A stretch of DNA of 15,452 bases from Bacillota bacterium (GCA_023391275.1 JAEWBE010000090.1:1-15452), one strand, 5' to 3'; shown: positions 1 to 7,596, counted from the stretch's first letter. Program-made: numbers and translations. Notes: generated by a model not told the origin, from the letters alone.

Positions 1-94
1 GACAATGCAAATCTGCAGCCACTCAATCACCTTCCACTCTTAATCATTCATACTGTATATTATAATACAATATCTTAATTAAGGCAAATTTACA

Positions 95-892
95 TTACTT
101 AAGCAGCTTTTCAGGTGTAAATGAGCGGTAAGCAATCAGCAGCAGGAGCAAATCAATAACAAAGACTCCGGCCGATACCAAAAGCAGGACCAATGCGTTC
201 AGCCGGAAAATTCCGGTAAACTGACCCACAAAAAGCAAAATAACCGGAAGAACAATATAGCCGGAAGTTTGAAAGGATTCCATATAGCTTTTGCTTCTTC
301 CGGAAACCATGACCATAAAAATCACACCGAACACAGTAACTGCCGGGGCCAGCAGCAACACCAGCACAATCCAGTTCCAATTCAGGAAAAACGGCATGTG
401 CAAAAGGATGTCCCCTGTGGAAATTACAATGGAAAAGATGACAAAGGAAACAGCGGTTGATATTGCGGATAAAATGACGCAGCCAAGAACCTTTGCATGA
501 AAAATCTGCTTTACACTCATCGGTGTTAAAAGCAGGGTTTCAATCGTGCTGCGTTCTTTTTCCCCCACAAAGCTGCATGCGGCGGAAACAGTGGAGTCCA
601 TAAGCGGGATCATTAAAAAGAACATGGGACACAGAAGGTTCGTCATAAGATAAAACATACTCTGCTGGACGGTAAAACCGCTGGCCTCCGGCGGAAGAAG
701 CTGCATCATTTTATCCACACCGTTTAACTGGTCGGTGGGAATAAAATAGATCATAATCAGATACATCACAGGCAGAGCAAGCACAAGAATAGCCGGCAGC
801 GCAATCAGCGTGTTGCGGGCCATTTTCGTATTCCACACTTCCCCAAAATCCTTTTTTACAATAGCCTGTTCGGCCGATGAAATCAACTTCAT
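95..892 (-). CDS. ABC-2 type transporter permease
   Basis: Membrane subunit (265 aa) of an ABC-2 exporter, pairing with the ATPase gene just upstream. The protein is very hydrophobic, with about six predicted membrane segments: one near residues 27-50, further ones around 80-105 and 135-160, and three in the C-terminal half. The segment E-K-E-R-S-T-I-E (residues 111-118), just after the second hydrophobic stretch, is the hallmark cytoplasmic motif of NatB/ABC-2 permeases. Its ATG overlaps the TAA of the ATPase gene as TAATG, so the two are translationally coupled. It is the last gene of the hydrogenase operon. No convincing hairpin terminator lies between its stop and the window edge, only the short palindrome CTTAATTAAG. 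The substrate cannot be read from the sequence; Na+, peptides or lipids are typical for relatives. Confidence 0.88.
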   Translation of the reverse strand: MKLISSAEQAIVKKDFGEVWNTKMARNTLIALPAILVLALPVMYLIMIYFIPTDQLNGVDKMMQLLPPEASGFTVQQSMFYLMTNLLCPMFFLMIPLMDSTVSAACSFVGEKERSTIETLLLTPMSVKQIFHAKVLGCVILSAISTAVSFVIFSIVISTGDILLHMPFFLNWNWIVLVLLLAPAVTVFGVIFMVMVSGRSKSYMESFQTSGYIVLPVILLFVGQFTGIFRLNALVLLLVSAGVFVIDLLLLLIAYRSFTPEKLLK

Positions 893-1797
893 TACCGCGC
901 CTCCTGACGTTCCACATACCCAAAATAAACCTGTTCCAGGGTTGGCTTGATTAACCGTGCCTCGAAAACGCTGTGGCCGCCTTCAACCACCTGCTTTAAC
1001 AGCCGGGGCATCTCATCTTCCCGGAGCACCTCGGTCTGCCACCAGCCATCCTCCAGTTTAAATCCGCTCAGCGTATCGCCCTCCACCAGACGGAACCCCG
1101 CCATAATCCGGCAGCCGATTTCATCACAAAGCGCCTGAAGGCCGCCTGCGGCCAGAAGGTTCCCTTTGTTAAGGATTCCGTAACCGCTGCAAATATCCTG
1201 CGCGTAGCGAAGCTGATGCGTACAGAGGAACACTGTGGTACCCTCGTTTTTGGCAAGCTTCGTGATCAGCTCGTTGACGGATTGGGCGGATTCCGGGTCA
1301 AGCCCGCTGGTAGGCTCATCCAAAAAGAGCATCTGAGGCCAGTTTACCAATGCGCGGGCAAGCGAAAGGCGCTGTGCCATGCCGGTAGAATAAGCGCTGA
1401 GCTTTTTATCCCTTGCATCCCACAGATCAAGCTGTTTTAACAGTTCACCGGCCCGCTGAGCGCAGGCGTCCTGTTTCATACCGGCAGCTTGTGCAAAAAA
1501 AATCAGATTTTCCATTCCGGTCAGCTGACCGTACATTCGGGCGCTTTCCGTCATAACGCCGCAAATGCGATGCACCTCGCACGGATTCTTCCCCGGCACC
1601 AGGTCAAATACCCTGCACTCACCTTCCGTCGGCTTAAGCAAGCCCGTCAGAAGCTTAACAGCAGTCGTTTTCCCGGCCCCATTCGGCCCTAAAAAGCCAA
1701 ATACTCCACCCTGTGGAACCTCCAGATTCAAATCTTTCAGGGCCATGATGGTTCCGTCATAGGTTTTTGAAAGATGCCTGACACTGATTGCGTTCAC
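892..1797 (-). CDS. ABC transporter ATP-binding protein (NatA-like)
   Basis: Cytoplasmic ATPase (301 aa) that would power the permease encoded next to it. Walker A is GPNGAGKTT (residues 37-45), the signature is STGMAQ (137-142), Walker B is LFLDEP with D160/E161, the D-loop is SGLD, and the switch histidine is H194. The C-terminal 80 residues after the nucleotide-binding domain match the extra regulatory region of NatA/CcmA-like exporters. The start codon is GTG: an AAAGGAG ribosome site sits 9 nt upstream and overlaps the TAA of the hydrogenase gene, from which it is separated by 14 nt. This tight packing places an exporter in the hydrogenase transcript, which is unusual. Its role there, perhaps export or drug/ion defence, is unknown. 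Confidence 0.92.
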   Translation of the reverse strand: MNAISVRHLSKTYDGTIMALKDLNLEVPQGGVFGFLGPNGAGKTTAVKLLTGLLKPTEGECRVFDLVPGKNPCEVHRICGVMTESARMYGQLTGMENLIFFAQAAGMKQDACAQRAGELLKQLDLWDARDKKLSAYSTGMAQRLSLARALVNWPQMLFLDEPTSGLDPESAQSVNELITKLAKNEGTTVFLCTHQLRYAQDICSGYGILNKGNLLAAGGLQALCDEIGCRIMAGFRLVEGDTLSGFKLEDGWWQTEVLREDEMPRLLKQVVEGGHSVFEARLIKPTLEQVYFGYVERQEAR

Positions 1798-1811
1798 AAG
1801 CAGTCACTCCT

Positions 1812-3269
1812 TTACCCCTCCTGCAGGGCTTCCGCAGTTAGTTTAATATGAGAAAAATCGTGAATTTTCTGGATATTTTCCTGAATGCCGCGCTGATCGG
1901 CCATGGATAAAAGCTTGCTGCGGTTTTTCATCAGCCTTTGCAACTCTTCCACACCGCCCGGCCCGGCGATGCAGCCGCCTTCACAGGCCATGCCTTCGAC
2001 CAGATCATCCGGCAGCCGCCCTGCGTTTAAAATCATCAGCGTCTTTTTGCACTCGTCCGCACCGTTGCACCTCACGCAGGTAAACGGTGCGCTGAAACCC
2101 TCATCCTCCAGAACACGGCCAACCGCACCCGAAACCCCGCCGCTCTGTGCGTAACCTTTTCCTGCAAGGCTTCCATCCTGCTCGTTTTCGGCAGGATCAA
2201 GCACATTAATTTCTTTTGCAGAAACCATGGCGCCCAGCTCTTCAAAGGTCATAACATAATCGGCCGTATCCTGTATTTTCCGAATTTCGAGTTTTTTTGA
2301 AATGCATGGGCCGATAAACACAACCTTCGCACCCGGATTGCCGGCCCTGATGTAACGGGCAACCAGGGTCATGGGCGAGCCGGTGTGAGAAATAAGCGGA
2401 GTCAGCTTCGGGTAATGCTTTTCAATCATTTCCACAAAAGCAGGGCAGCAGGATGTTGTCATTTTTCTGTTGTTTTCAAGCGCTTCCTTTAGTTCCTGTG
2501 CTTCATTATAGGAGGTGGCGTCCGCCCCGAGGGAAACCTCCAAAACACCGGCGAAGCCCAATTTTTTAATCGCGGATTTCAGCATGCCGACATTTGCCAT
2601 GCCGAAATGGCCCTCGATGGCCGGAGCGAAAGCGGCAAAAACCTTCGTTCCTCCCTTGATTTCTTCAATAATGTCAACCACACTGGAACGATCCGTTACC
2701 GCTCCGAAAGGGCAATGCTTGGTACAGGCGCCGCAACTGATGCAGCGCGAGTAATCAATTGCCGCACGCTGATATTCATCCTTGGTAATTGCTTTGACCG
2801 GGCAGGCCCGGATACAGGGGCGCATGGTATCGGAGATCGCATTGTAGGGGCATGCCGCCGCACAGCGTCCGCATTCCTTGCATTTTACCGGATCGATATA
2901 CGCCCCCTTGGGAGTAATCGAAACCGCGCCGAACGGACAGGCTGAATGGCATTTTTTGGCCAGGCAATGCTGGCAGTTATCTGTGACCGTAAAGCGGCTG
3001 ATCGGGCAGCCTTCACAGGCTGCTGGGAGAACAGCAACAATATCCTCGTCTTCCTGACCCGGCAGGTTTTTCCCGCGGGCGGAAACAATCCGTTCCCGGA
3101 TAATTTCGCGCTCACGATAAACACAGCAGCGGAAAGTAGGCAGCGGGCCGGGAATGATATCATAAGGAATTTGGTTAAGATTCTTCTCAAGAGTGCCCTC
3201 ATATGCGTATTTTGCCACTTTTGCAAGCACTTCATACTTCAGTTGCTTCGCGTCATTATCATATTGCAT
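1812..3269 (-). CDS. hydA2: [FeFe] hydrogenase, monomeric ferredoxin-type (group B-like, HydA2-like)
   Basis: Catalytic hydrogenase (485 aa) that most likely couples ferredoxin oxidation to H2 formation in the cytoplasm. The N-terminal half is cysteine rich: C85/C88, C99/C102/C107/C111, C130/C133/C136/C140-Pro, C152/C156-Pro and C176/C179/C182/C186-Pro, enough for several [4Fe-4S] clusters. The H-cluster motifs are intact: L1 S-C-C-P-A-F (C274, C275), L2 G-P-C-I-S-K-K (C322, K325) and L3 E-G-M-A-C-E-G-G-C (C429, C433). The relay cysteine (C274) is kept, so activity is expected. Extra cysteines C398/C401/C407 just before L3, and F rather than W in L1, resemble group B enzymes of clostridia. 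I chose the ATG at 3269: the ATG at 3347 would add 26 residues that merely overlap the end of the phosphatase gene. The ribosome site is weak (GGGG 11 nt upstream), so coupling to the upstream gene is likely. The symbol follows the Ruminococcus albus naming and is tentative. Confidence 0.9.
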   Translation of the reverse strand: MQYDNDAKQLKYEVLAKVAKYAYEGTLEKNLNQIPYDIIPGPLPTFRCCVYREREIIRERIVSARGKNLPGQEDEDIVAVLPAACEGCPISRFTVTDNCQHCLAKKCHSACPFGAVSITPKGAYIDPVKCKECGRCAAACPYNAISDTMRPCIRACPVKAITKDEYQRAAIDYSRCISCGACTKHCPFGAVTDRSSVVDIIEEIKGGTKVFAAFAPAIEGHFGMANVGMLKSAIKKLGFAGVLEVSLGADATSYNEAQELKEALENNRKMTTSCCPAFVEMIEKHYPKLTPLISHTGSPMTLVARYIRAGNPGAKVVFIGPCISKKLEIRKIQDTADYVMTFEELGAMVSAKEINVLDPAENEQDGSLAGKGYAQSGGVSGAVGRVLEDEGFSAPFTCVRCNGADECKKTLMILNAGRLPDDLVEGMACEGGCIAGPGGVEELQRLMKNRSKLLSMADQRGIQENIQKIHDFSHIKLTAEALQEG

Positions 3270-3285
3270 TCGTAACGATACCCCA

Positions 3286-4464
3286 TTAATAATAATATTT
3301 TTGTACTTTTTTACCCAGCCGTTCCACCAAGCTGCAAAGTTCCTCAATCAATTTGATTTTAATGCTGAGGTCGGCCGGCAAACCGGGATTCTGATGGGCA
3401 GGATTAATTGCTTTGCCAATAAACACCTTCAGGTCGGTACAGTCTTCCAAAAGAATTTTTGCAATTCTGGACGCGCCATTGGGTTCATCAAGCATGTGAA
3501 AATAAAAGGTATCCGCTTCCCGCGAAAGGTAACTTTTCAGTATCTCAACCGTCCTGCTCAGAGTCAGCACACCCTCGGTAACAACGTCAATGCCGTCAAT
3601 CTGTCCGACAGGCGGAATATCCGGATCGGTGTACTGAAGGCTGGTTTCCACCTTGCGGTTCAGCAGCCGCGCGACGATATTTGCGCTCGTTCCGCCGCAG
3701 ACAATCCGCGTCCCGGGGGAAGTCATATAATCATGCACCATACGGGCATCGTCCTCTTTTTTCACCGGCGGGCCGGAAAGCAGATTGACAACACAACGTG
3801 GTGTCATTTTCAGAATAAGAACTGTGGAATCGTCCCCCGGCTTATTCAGGTAGAGCTCATCAACGGCCTGCGACAGCGAAACCGCCAGGCGGGGAGCGGA
3901 GGTCTCCTTCAGCGATGTTTTGGCAAGCCATGCCGAAACATTATCCAGATTCCAGCCAAAGTTAAGCGCCTGACCCACTCCGGCGTATACGACTCCGTCA
4001 CTGACCAGTGCAAGGACATCGCCCGGCTGAACAGTAAAATGGCTCTCTGTCACACATTTTCCGGCACATTCCTTGACCTCGGAGCAATATTCCAAATCAA
4101 TAGGCTTTCCGTTGCGCACAAAAATGCACGGCGGGTTATCGAACTCCACAAGCGAAACTTCACCGCTGTCAAAAATCTGAATGATGCTGAACGTGGAGTA
4201 CGCCAGTTTGCGCACATTGCAGACAGGAAGCGTTTTGGCAATGGTTTCAACCGCCTCCGCCACAGTCGCCCCTTCGTCGAGCATGGTGGAAAGGATGCTG
4301 CTGGTTAAAGTGGAAAGAATATTTGCTTTTACCCCGCTGCCAAGGCCGTCGGCCAAAACAGCAATTGTGGAATTTTCGGTACGGGAAATACGGACTTTAT
4401 CGCCGCAAAGTTCTTCACCGTATTTATTTAAACTCCGGTAGGCGGCGTCAACATGCATGTTCAT
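3286..4464 (-). CDS. SpoIIE-type PP2C serine/threonine phosphatase
   Basis: Predicted metal-dependent protein phosphatase (392 aa), the likely output module of the neighbouring sensory hydrogenase. The SpoIIE/PP2C fold covers about residues 1-220. Metal-binding aspartates lie in L-A-D-G-L-G-S-G (D39), V-S-D-G-V (D156) and P-G-D-D-S-T-V (D211/D212). Residues 225-392 form a second, soluble region with no domain I recognise; it contains C-G-G-T-S-A-N (256-262) and a helical C-terminus. No membrane segment or sensor domain is seen, so input must come from a partner. The ATG overlaps the hydS stop as ATGA, which couples translation, and a GGTGAT ribosome site lies 7 nt upstream. A phosphatase between hydS and hydA is a known arrangement. 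Its phosphoprotein substrate and the opposing kinase are not encoded in this window. Confidence 0.85.
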   Translation of the reverse strand: MNMHVDAAYRSLNKYGEELCGDKVRISRTENSTIAVLADGLGSGVKANILSTLTSSILSTMLDEGATVAEAVETIAKTLPVCNVRKLAYSTFSIIQIFDSGEVSLVEFDNPPCIFVRNGKPIDLEYCSEVKECAGKCVTESHFTVQPGDVLALVSDGVVYAGVGQALNFGWNLDNVSAWLAKTSLKETSAPRLAVSLSQAVDELYLNKPGDDSTVLILKMTPRCVVNLLSGPPVKKEDDARMVHDYMTSPGTRIVCGGTSANIVARLLNRKVETSLQYTDPDIPPVGQIDGIDVVTEGVLTLSRTVEILKSYLSREADTFYFHMLDEPNGASRIAKILLEDCTDLKVFIGKAINPAHQNPGLPADLSIKIKLIEELCSLVERLGKKVQKYYY

Positions 4465-6173
4465 TGTTCATCACCGTCAAATACAATCATATTTTTCAGC
4501 TTGGTCAGCGTAACCTTGGTTTCCGCAGTCGTTTCGCCAAGCAGGCTGGCAATCTGCTGCGCAGCAATCATCTGCTTATCAATAACCTTTTGCGCCATCT
4601 CCATGGTTTCGTTTCTAAGCTTATATTTATTTTCAAGGTCTGCCTCTTCCTGCGTAATATCTTTAAAAATACCCATTGCGATGTTTTCCTTCGCTATGTA
4701 GACAATGGTCTGTATCGTGGTAATACCATATTCCCTGTACGTTACTTTTTTATCCGAAATAGACTGCCTTGAATCAAATACATATTGAAAATCGGAAGAA
4801 TCAATAATCTCGTACAGGCTCTTCTGCAAAGCCTCGCGGCGTGAAATACGGAATGCTTTTTCCGCTGCGGTGTTAAACTCGATGATATTCAAATCTTTAT
4901 CGACAATGATTGTGACATTCGGCGTTTCAGTCAGCACATAATTGGAAAGCGATTCGGCACGTTCCCTCATATACGGCATGCACATGGTCAGCTCGGCCTT
5001 ATTCTGGTAAACGGCAATTGCCTTATCCCGGCAGGTAGGATAGCCGCAGGAACCGCAGTTGAGCTCATCTTCAGGGGAATCCTTTCCAATTTTTGAAAGG
5101 ATGGAGCGGATGGTCGCTTCGTCGGGGATGTCCTCTTTTGGCGAGCGGTCCACAAACTGCATAAACATGGAAACCTGTTCCGGAAGCTCCGGGAATTCTT
5201 TACGGTCCTCATTCGCGTACTGCCTGATTTTTACCGAGGTGGAAAAGCGGGTAACGGAATCCTTTGTGGAGACGGGCCCGTTCACACAGCCGCCCCTGCA
5301 CATATTTATTTCGACAAAGCAATGTTCCAGTTCCCCGCGCTCCATGGCCTTGAAAAGGTCGATGCACTCCGCGGGACCGCTGACGCTGAGCAGCTTCCAA
5401 TCCCCGGTGTCCCCCCGGGAACGCAAAGAAGCTAAAATTCCGTCCGCAACCGGATACATTCTTAATATTTTGGAACTGGAATTTAAGAAAGTCGCAGGTT
5501 TTTCTTTGTTGATTACAATATTTTTTTCCTCAAACCAATTGGCAAGGTCTTCAAACGTAATCACGGCATCCACTTCATTGTTGTGCCGGATATCGGCGGC
5601 TTCATCAATTTTCGCAATCCACGGGCCGACAAATATCACGCGTACACCACGGCCGTAGCTTTCCTTCAAAAGACGTGCGTGCGCAATCATCGGCGACACG
5701 ACCGGGGCCAGCTCATCCACAAGGGAAGGATAATACAGCTCAGCCAGCCGGTTGACAGAAGGGCAGCAGGTAGTAATAATGTTCTTCATCTTGTTTTCCT
5801 GCATCAGCCTGTGATACTCGGCGGTAACATAAGCCGCGCCGATACTGGTTTCGGCAACACCGTAAAAACCAAGCGCTTTGACCGCGCCGGCAAATTGTCC
5901 CACCTCGTCGAAATCAAAGGCGCCATAATAAGAGGGGGCGACGGAAAGGATTACCCGTTCTCCCCTTTTAATAAATTCTTTTACGAGCGCAGCATCGCTG
6001 GCAAGCGTTTTGGCATTTTGCGGGCACTGTTCCAGGCAGGTTCCGCAAAGAACACAGTTGCGGTCAATAATTTGAGCCTGCGAATTTGAAACCTTAATGG
6101 ACTTCACCGGGCAAACCTTCACACACTTGTAACAGTTCTTACAGTTCGCAGCTTTTAAACCGATAATACTCAT
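4461..6173 (-). CDS. hydS: Sensory [FeFe] hydrogenase with PAS domain (HydS-like)
   Basis: Putative H2/redox sensor (570 aa). Order of parts: two [4Fe-4S] ferredoxin motifs (C11/14/17/21 and C40/43/46/50), an H-cluster domain (about 70-320), an extra CxxCx4C...C Fe-S motif (C373, C376, C381, C398), a PAS domain (about 412-505) and a helical tail (506-562), probably a signalling coiled coil. L1 reads T-T-C-C-P-S-V-N (C136, C137) and L3 M-C-R-G-G-C (C292, C296). L2 reads G-P-W-I-A-K: W185 stands where both other hydrogenases here have the cysteine that binds the [4Fe-4S] part of the H-cluster. Catalysis may therefore be weak or absent, in keeping with sensing. An AGGTGAG ribosome site lies 6 nt before the ATG. 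The stop overlaps the phosphatase start, so the PAS/coiled-coil output probably acts on that phosphatase. The role is inferred from family and context. Confidence 0.88.
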   Translation of the reverse strand: MSIIGLKAANCKNCYKCVKVCPVKSIKVSNSQAQIIDRNCVLCGTCLEQCPQNAKTLASDAALVKEFIKRGERVILSVAPSYYGAFDFDEVGQFAGAVKALGFYGVAETSIGAAYVTAEYHRLMQENKMKNIITTCCPSVNRLAELYYPSLVDELAPVVSPMIAHARLLKESYGRGVRVIFVGPWIAKIDEAADIRHNNEVDAVITFEDLANWFEEKNIVINKEKPATFLNSSSKILRMYPVADGILASLRSRGDTGDWKLLSVSGPAECIDLFKAMERGELEHCFVEINMCRGGCVNGPVSTKDSVTRFSTSVKIRQYANEDRKEFPELPEQVSMFMQFVDRSPKEDIPDEATIRSILSKIGKDSPEDELNCGSCGYPTCRDKAIAVYQNKAELTMCMPYMRERAESLSNYVLTETPNVTIIVDKDLNIIEFNTAAEKAFRISRREALQKSLYEIIDSSDFQYVFDSRQSISDKKVTYREYGITTIQTIVYIAKENIAMGIFKDITQEEADLENKYKLRNETMEMAQKVIDKQMIAAQQIASLLGETTAETKVTLTKLKNMIVFDGDEQ

Positions 6174-6194
6174 TGAAATCTCACCTATTCCCTA

Positions 6195-6443
6195 TTATTC
6201 GTGCAGTCTTTTTTTAATTTCATTGTTAAAAAATGATTCGGTTTCGAAAGGAGCGACATGAAAGCGCTCATCATTTACACAAATGCAAACGCCGTTATCC
6301 GCACATTCCCCCATGCAGAAAGAACCTTTCAGTGCAATCTGGTCTTTAAGGTGATTTTGCGAAATAAGCCGATCCAAAATTTTAATGACATCGCGCGAAC
6401 CTTTCAGATGGCATGAGCTGCCGATGCATATTGTAATTTCCAT
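6195..6443 (-). CDS. Thioredoxin-like [2Fe-2S] ferredoxin (NuoE/HydC C-terminal type)
   Basis: Small electron-transfer protein (82 aa) at the head of the hydrogenase operon. Cysteines C6/C11 (CxxxxC) and C43/C47 (CxxxC, in F-C-M-G-E-C) match the ligand spacing of the thioredoxin-fold [2Fe-2S] domain found in NuoE and in electron-bifurcating HydC. C53 and C55 are additional. It lacks the N-terminal helical part of NuoE, so it is a stand-alone domain. I placed the start at the second ATG (6443), because AAAGGA sits 8 nt before it; the ATG at 6452 directly abuts that ribosome site. The gene ends 21 nt before hydS. It could deliver electrons to or from one of the hydrogenases or be part of the sensing relay. 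The sequence does not decide this. Confidence 0.87.
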   Translation of the reverse strand: MEITICIGSSCHLKGSRDVIKILDRLISQNHLKDQIALKGSFCMGECADNGVCICVNDERFHVAPFETESFFNNEIKKRLHE

Positions 6444-6490
6444 TCTTGTCATCCTTTTCCAGCAATCAATTTCTTCAACGTTCTGATATC

Positions 6491-6508
6491 TTGTTAATTA
6501 TTTAACAT
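6491..6508. promoter_or_regulatory. Rex operator (near-consensus)
   Basis: TTGTTAA-TTAT-TTAACAT matches the Rex consensus TTGTTAA-N4-TTAACAA at 13 of 14 defined positions. It begins about 1-2 bp downstream of the expected start point of the proximal hyd promoter, where a bound repressor would block initiation. Rex is the NADH/NAD+-responsive repressor of fermentative and hydrogenase genes in Firmicutes. Binding here is inferred from the sequence match and placement. The rex gene is not in the window. Confidence 0.78.
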
Positions 6509-6515
6509 TAATCTT

Positions 6516-6544
6516 ATTATAGCATCTTGCACTATTCATAACAA
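6516..6544 (-). promoter_or_regulatory. Proximal promoter (P1) of the hydrogenase operon
   Basis: On the minus strand, TTGTTA (6544-6539) and TATAAT (6521-6516) are separated by 17 bp, a near-consensus sigma-A promoter. Transcription should start near 6509, giving a leader of about 65 nt before the [2Fe-2S] gene. The Rex-like site covers the first transcribed bases. Confidence 0.8.
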
Positions 6545-6604
6545 GAGCTTCCGTGAATTAATTGATTGATTCCGATCCCCTTTTCCACACAAAATACGCA
6601 ATAG

Positions 6605-6642
6605 ATTAGTCTAATTATAAAATGATATCTAACGATTTTCAA
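6605..6642 (-). promoter_or_regulatory. Distal promoter (P2) of the hydrogenase operon with overlapping palindrome
   Basis: On the minus strand, TTGAAA (6642-6637), a 17-bp spacer and TATAAT (6619-6614) form a second strong sigma-A-like promoter about 98 bp upstream of P1. The perfect 11-bp palindrome ATTAGTCTAAT (6605-6615) overlaps the end of the -10 box and the start point, so it could be an operator for an unknown regulator. The rest of the 337-bp gap between the [2Fe-2S] gene and the permease gene holds P1, the Rex-like site and the terminator at 6736-6777. I see no further gene in it. Confidence 0.62.
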
Positions 6643-6735
6643 TGGTAATTAACTGTATGTGCCCGGCTCCCCATATGGCATGTATTATAAATATCTGAGC
6701 AAAAATATGCAGCAGCCAAAATTTTTAAATTTTTC

Positions 6736-6777
6736 AAAGTAATGAGGGCACGTCACATGACGTGCCCTCATTACTTT
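6736..6777 (-). terminator. Long perfect hairpin after the YtrA-type operon
   Basis: Twenty-base arms (6736-6755 and 6758-6777) are perfectly complementary around a central CA, running from AAAGTAATGAGGG on one side to CCCTCATTACTTT on the other. The hairpin lies 12 bp after the permease stop codon. On the minus strand it ends in ACTTT followed by an A/T-rich run. The U-tract is imperfect, but the stem is strong and would work on either strand, which also shields the hyd promoters from read-through. Confidence 0.75.
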
Positions 6778-6789
6778 ATCAGGTTAAGT

Positions 6790-7596
6790 TTATTCCAAGT
6801 TTAATTTTTTTCTTAACATCCACTCTGTGAGAAAATAGAATGCCACGCCAAAAACGAGAGTGTACACAATTACCCCCAGGAGCACAAGCTCCACTGCAGA
6901 GCTTACCTGAGCCACGGAAGCTGCTGTCGCACGAAGGGACTCGAAATAGTTTCTTATACTGTCGCCAAACGAGGTAAAAATAAAGGAAGCAACAATCTGT
7001 TCTATCACACCGAAACCGAGGTATGCACCCACACCCGCAAGGAGTTTATGCTTGGAACTCATATTGCCAATTGCAACGGCTGCGTAAATGGAGGTGATGC
7101 CGGCCAGCGTGCCAATAATTAACAGCAGTAAAACTTCCAGCAAAATCACATATCCGGACGCACCCACGGTATTCATCGCCGAATTTAACTGAGAAAACGC
7201 CTCGCGCACTTTTTGTAAAGTGACCTGGTCAACCGCCATAATAAAAATGGAAATCATTGAAACAATGACACTCAATGCCGTCCACATCAGGCTCACGATC
7301 ATTTTACAGTCGATCTGGGTGTGTACCTTAACCGGAAGAGTAAACGAAAGGTAGCCCTCGTCGCTCAGCAGATTCTTATTGAATCTTTGAATAGCCACGA
7401 CCAGCGTCATGACACAGATACCGACGATGATTACGACAAAAACACTCATGGCAATGATCTGGGGTACTTTAAAATAATCGTTATTCACTGCCAGAAAGAA
7501 TTTATTGATAAGGGCAAAAACAACAAGCAGCGCATACATGGGCAGGAAGGTTCTTCCGGTCGCTTTGATTTCATATTTTAAAAGTTTACCTAACAT
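6790..7596 (-). CDS. ABC-2 type permease of a YtrA-controlled transporter
   Basis: Integral membrane protein (268 aa) with about six hydrophobic segments (around residues 17-37, 44-68, 88-106, 145-175, 190-212 and 235-257). The N-terminus, L-L-K-Y-E-I-K-A-T-G-R-T-F, is typical of short ABC permeases that sit behind a GntR regulator and an ATPase. The gene overlaps the end of the ATPase gene by 7 nt, so the subunits are co-translated. It is the last gene of its operon and a strong hairpin follows. In Bacillus, Ytr-type transporters respond to cell-wall-active antibiotics. That function is only a family-level suggestion here. Confidence 0.85.
   Translation of the reverse strand: MLGKLLKYEIKATGRTFLPMYALLVVFALINKFFLAVNNDYFKVPQIIAMSVFVVIIVGICVMTLVVAIQRFNKNLLSDEGYLSFTLPVKVHTQIDCKMIVSLMWTALSVIVSMISIFIMAVDQVTLQKVREAFSQLNSAMNTVGASGYVILLEVLLLLIIGTLAGITSIYAAVAIGNMSSKHKLLAGVGAYLGFGVIEQIVASFIFTSFGDSIRNYFESLRATAASVAQVSSAVELVLLGVIVYTLVFGVAFYFLTEWMLRKKLNLE

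Noticed and set aside
1..94. Terminator or promoter after the ABC-2 permease gene
   Set aside because: Only a short palindrome (CTTAATTAAG) and A/T-rich sequence are visible; no stem with a T-run can be supported.
3270..3347. Longer start for the group B-like hydrogenase (26 extra residues)
   Set aside because: The added codons overlap the end of the phosphatase gene in another frame and resemble no hydrogenase N-terminus.
3193..4308. 371-residue open frame on the plus strand
   Set aside because: Antisense to the phosphatase gene, whose metal-binding motifs are intact; no recognisable protein family in the antisense frame.
6653..6735. Small gene or RNA between the long hairpin and the distal hyd promoter
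   Set aside because: No start with a ribosome site, no stable stem and no promoter on the plus strand could be supported; CCATATGG is a short chance palindrome.
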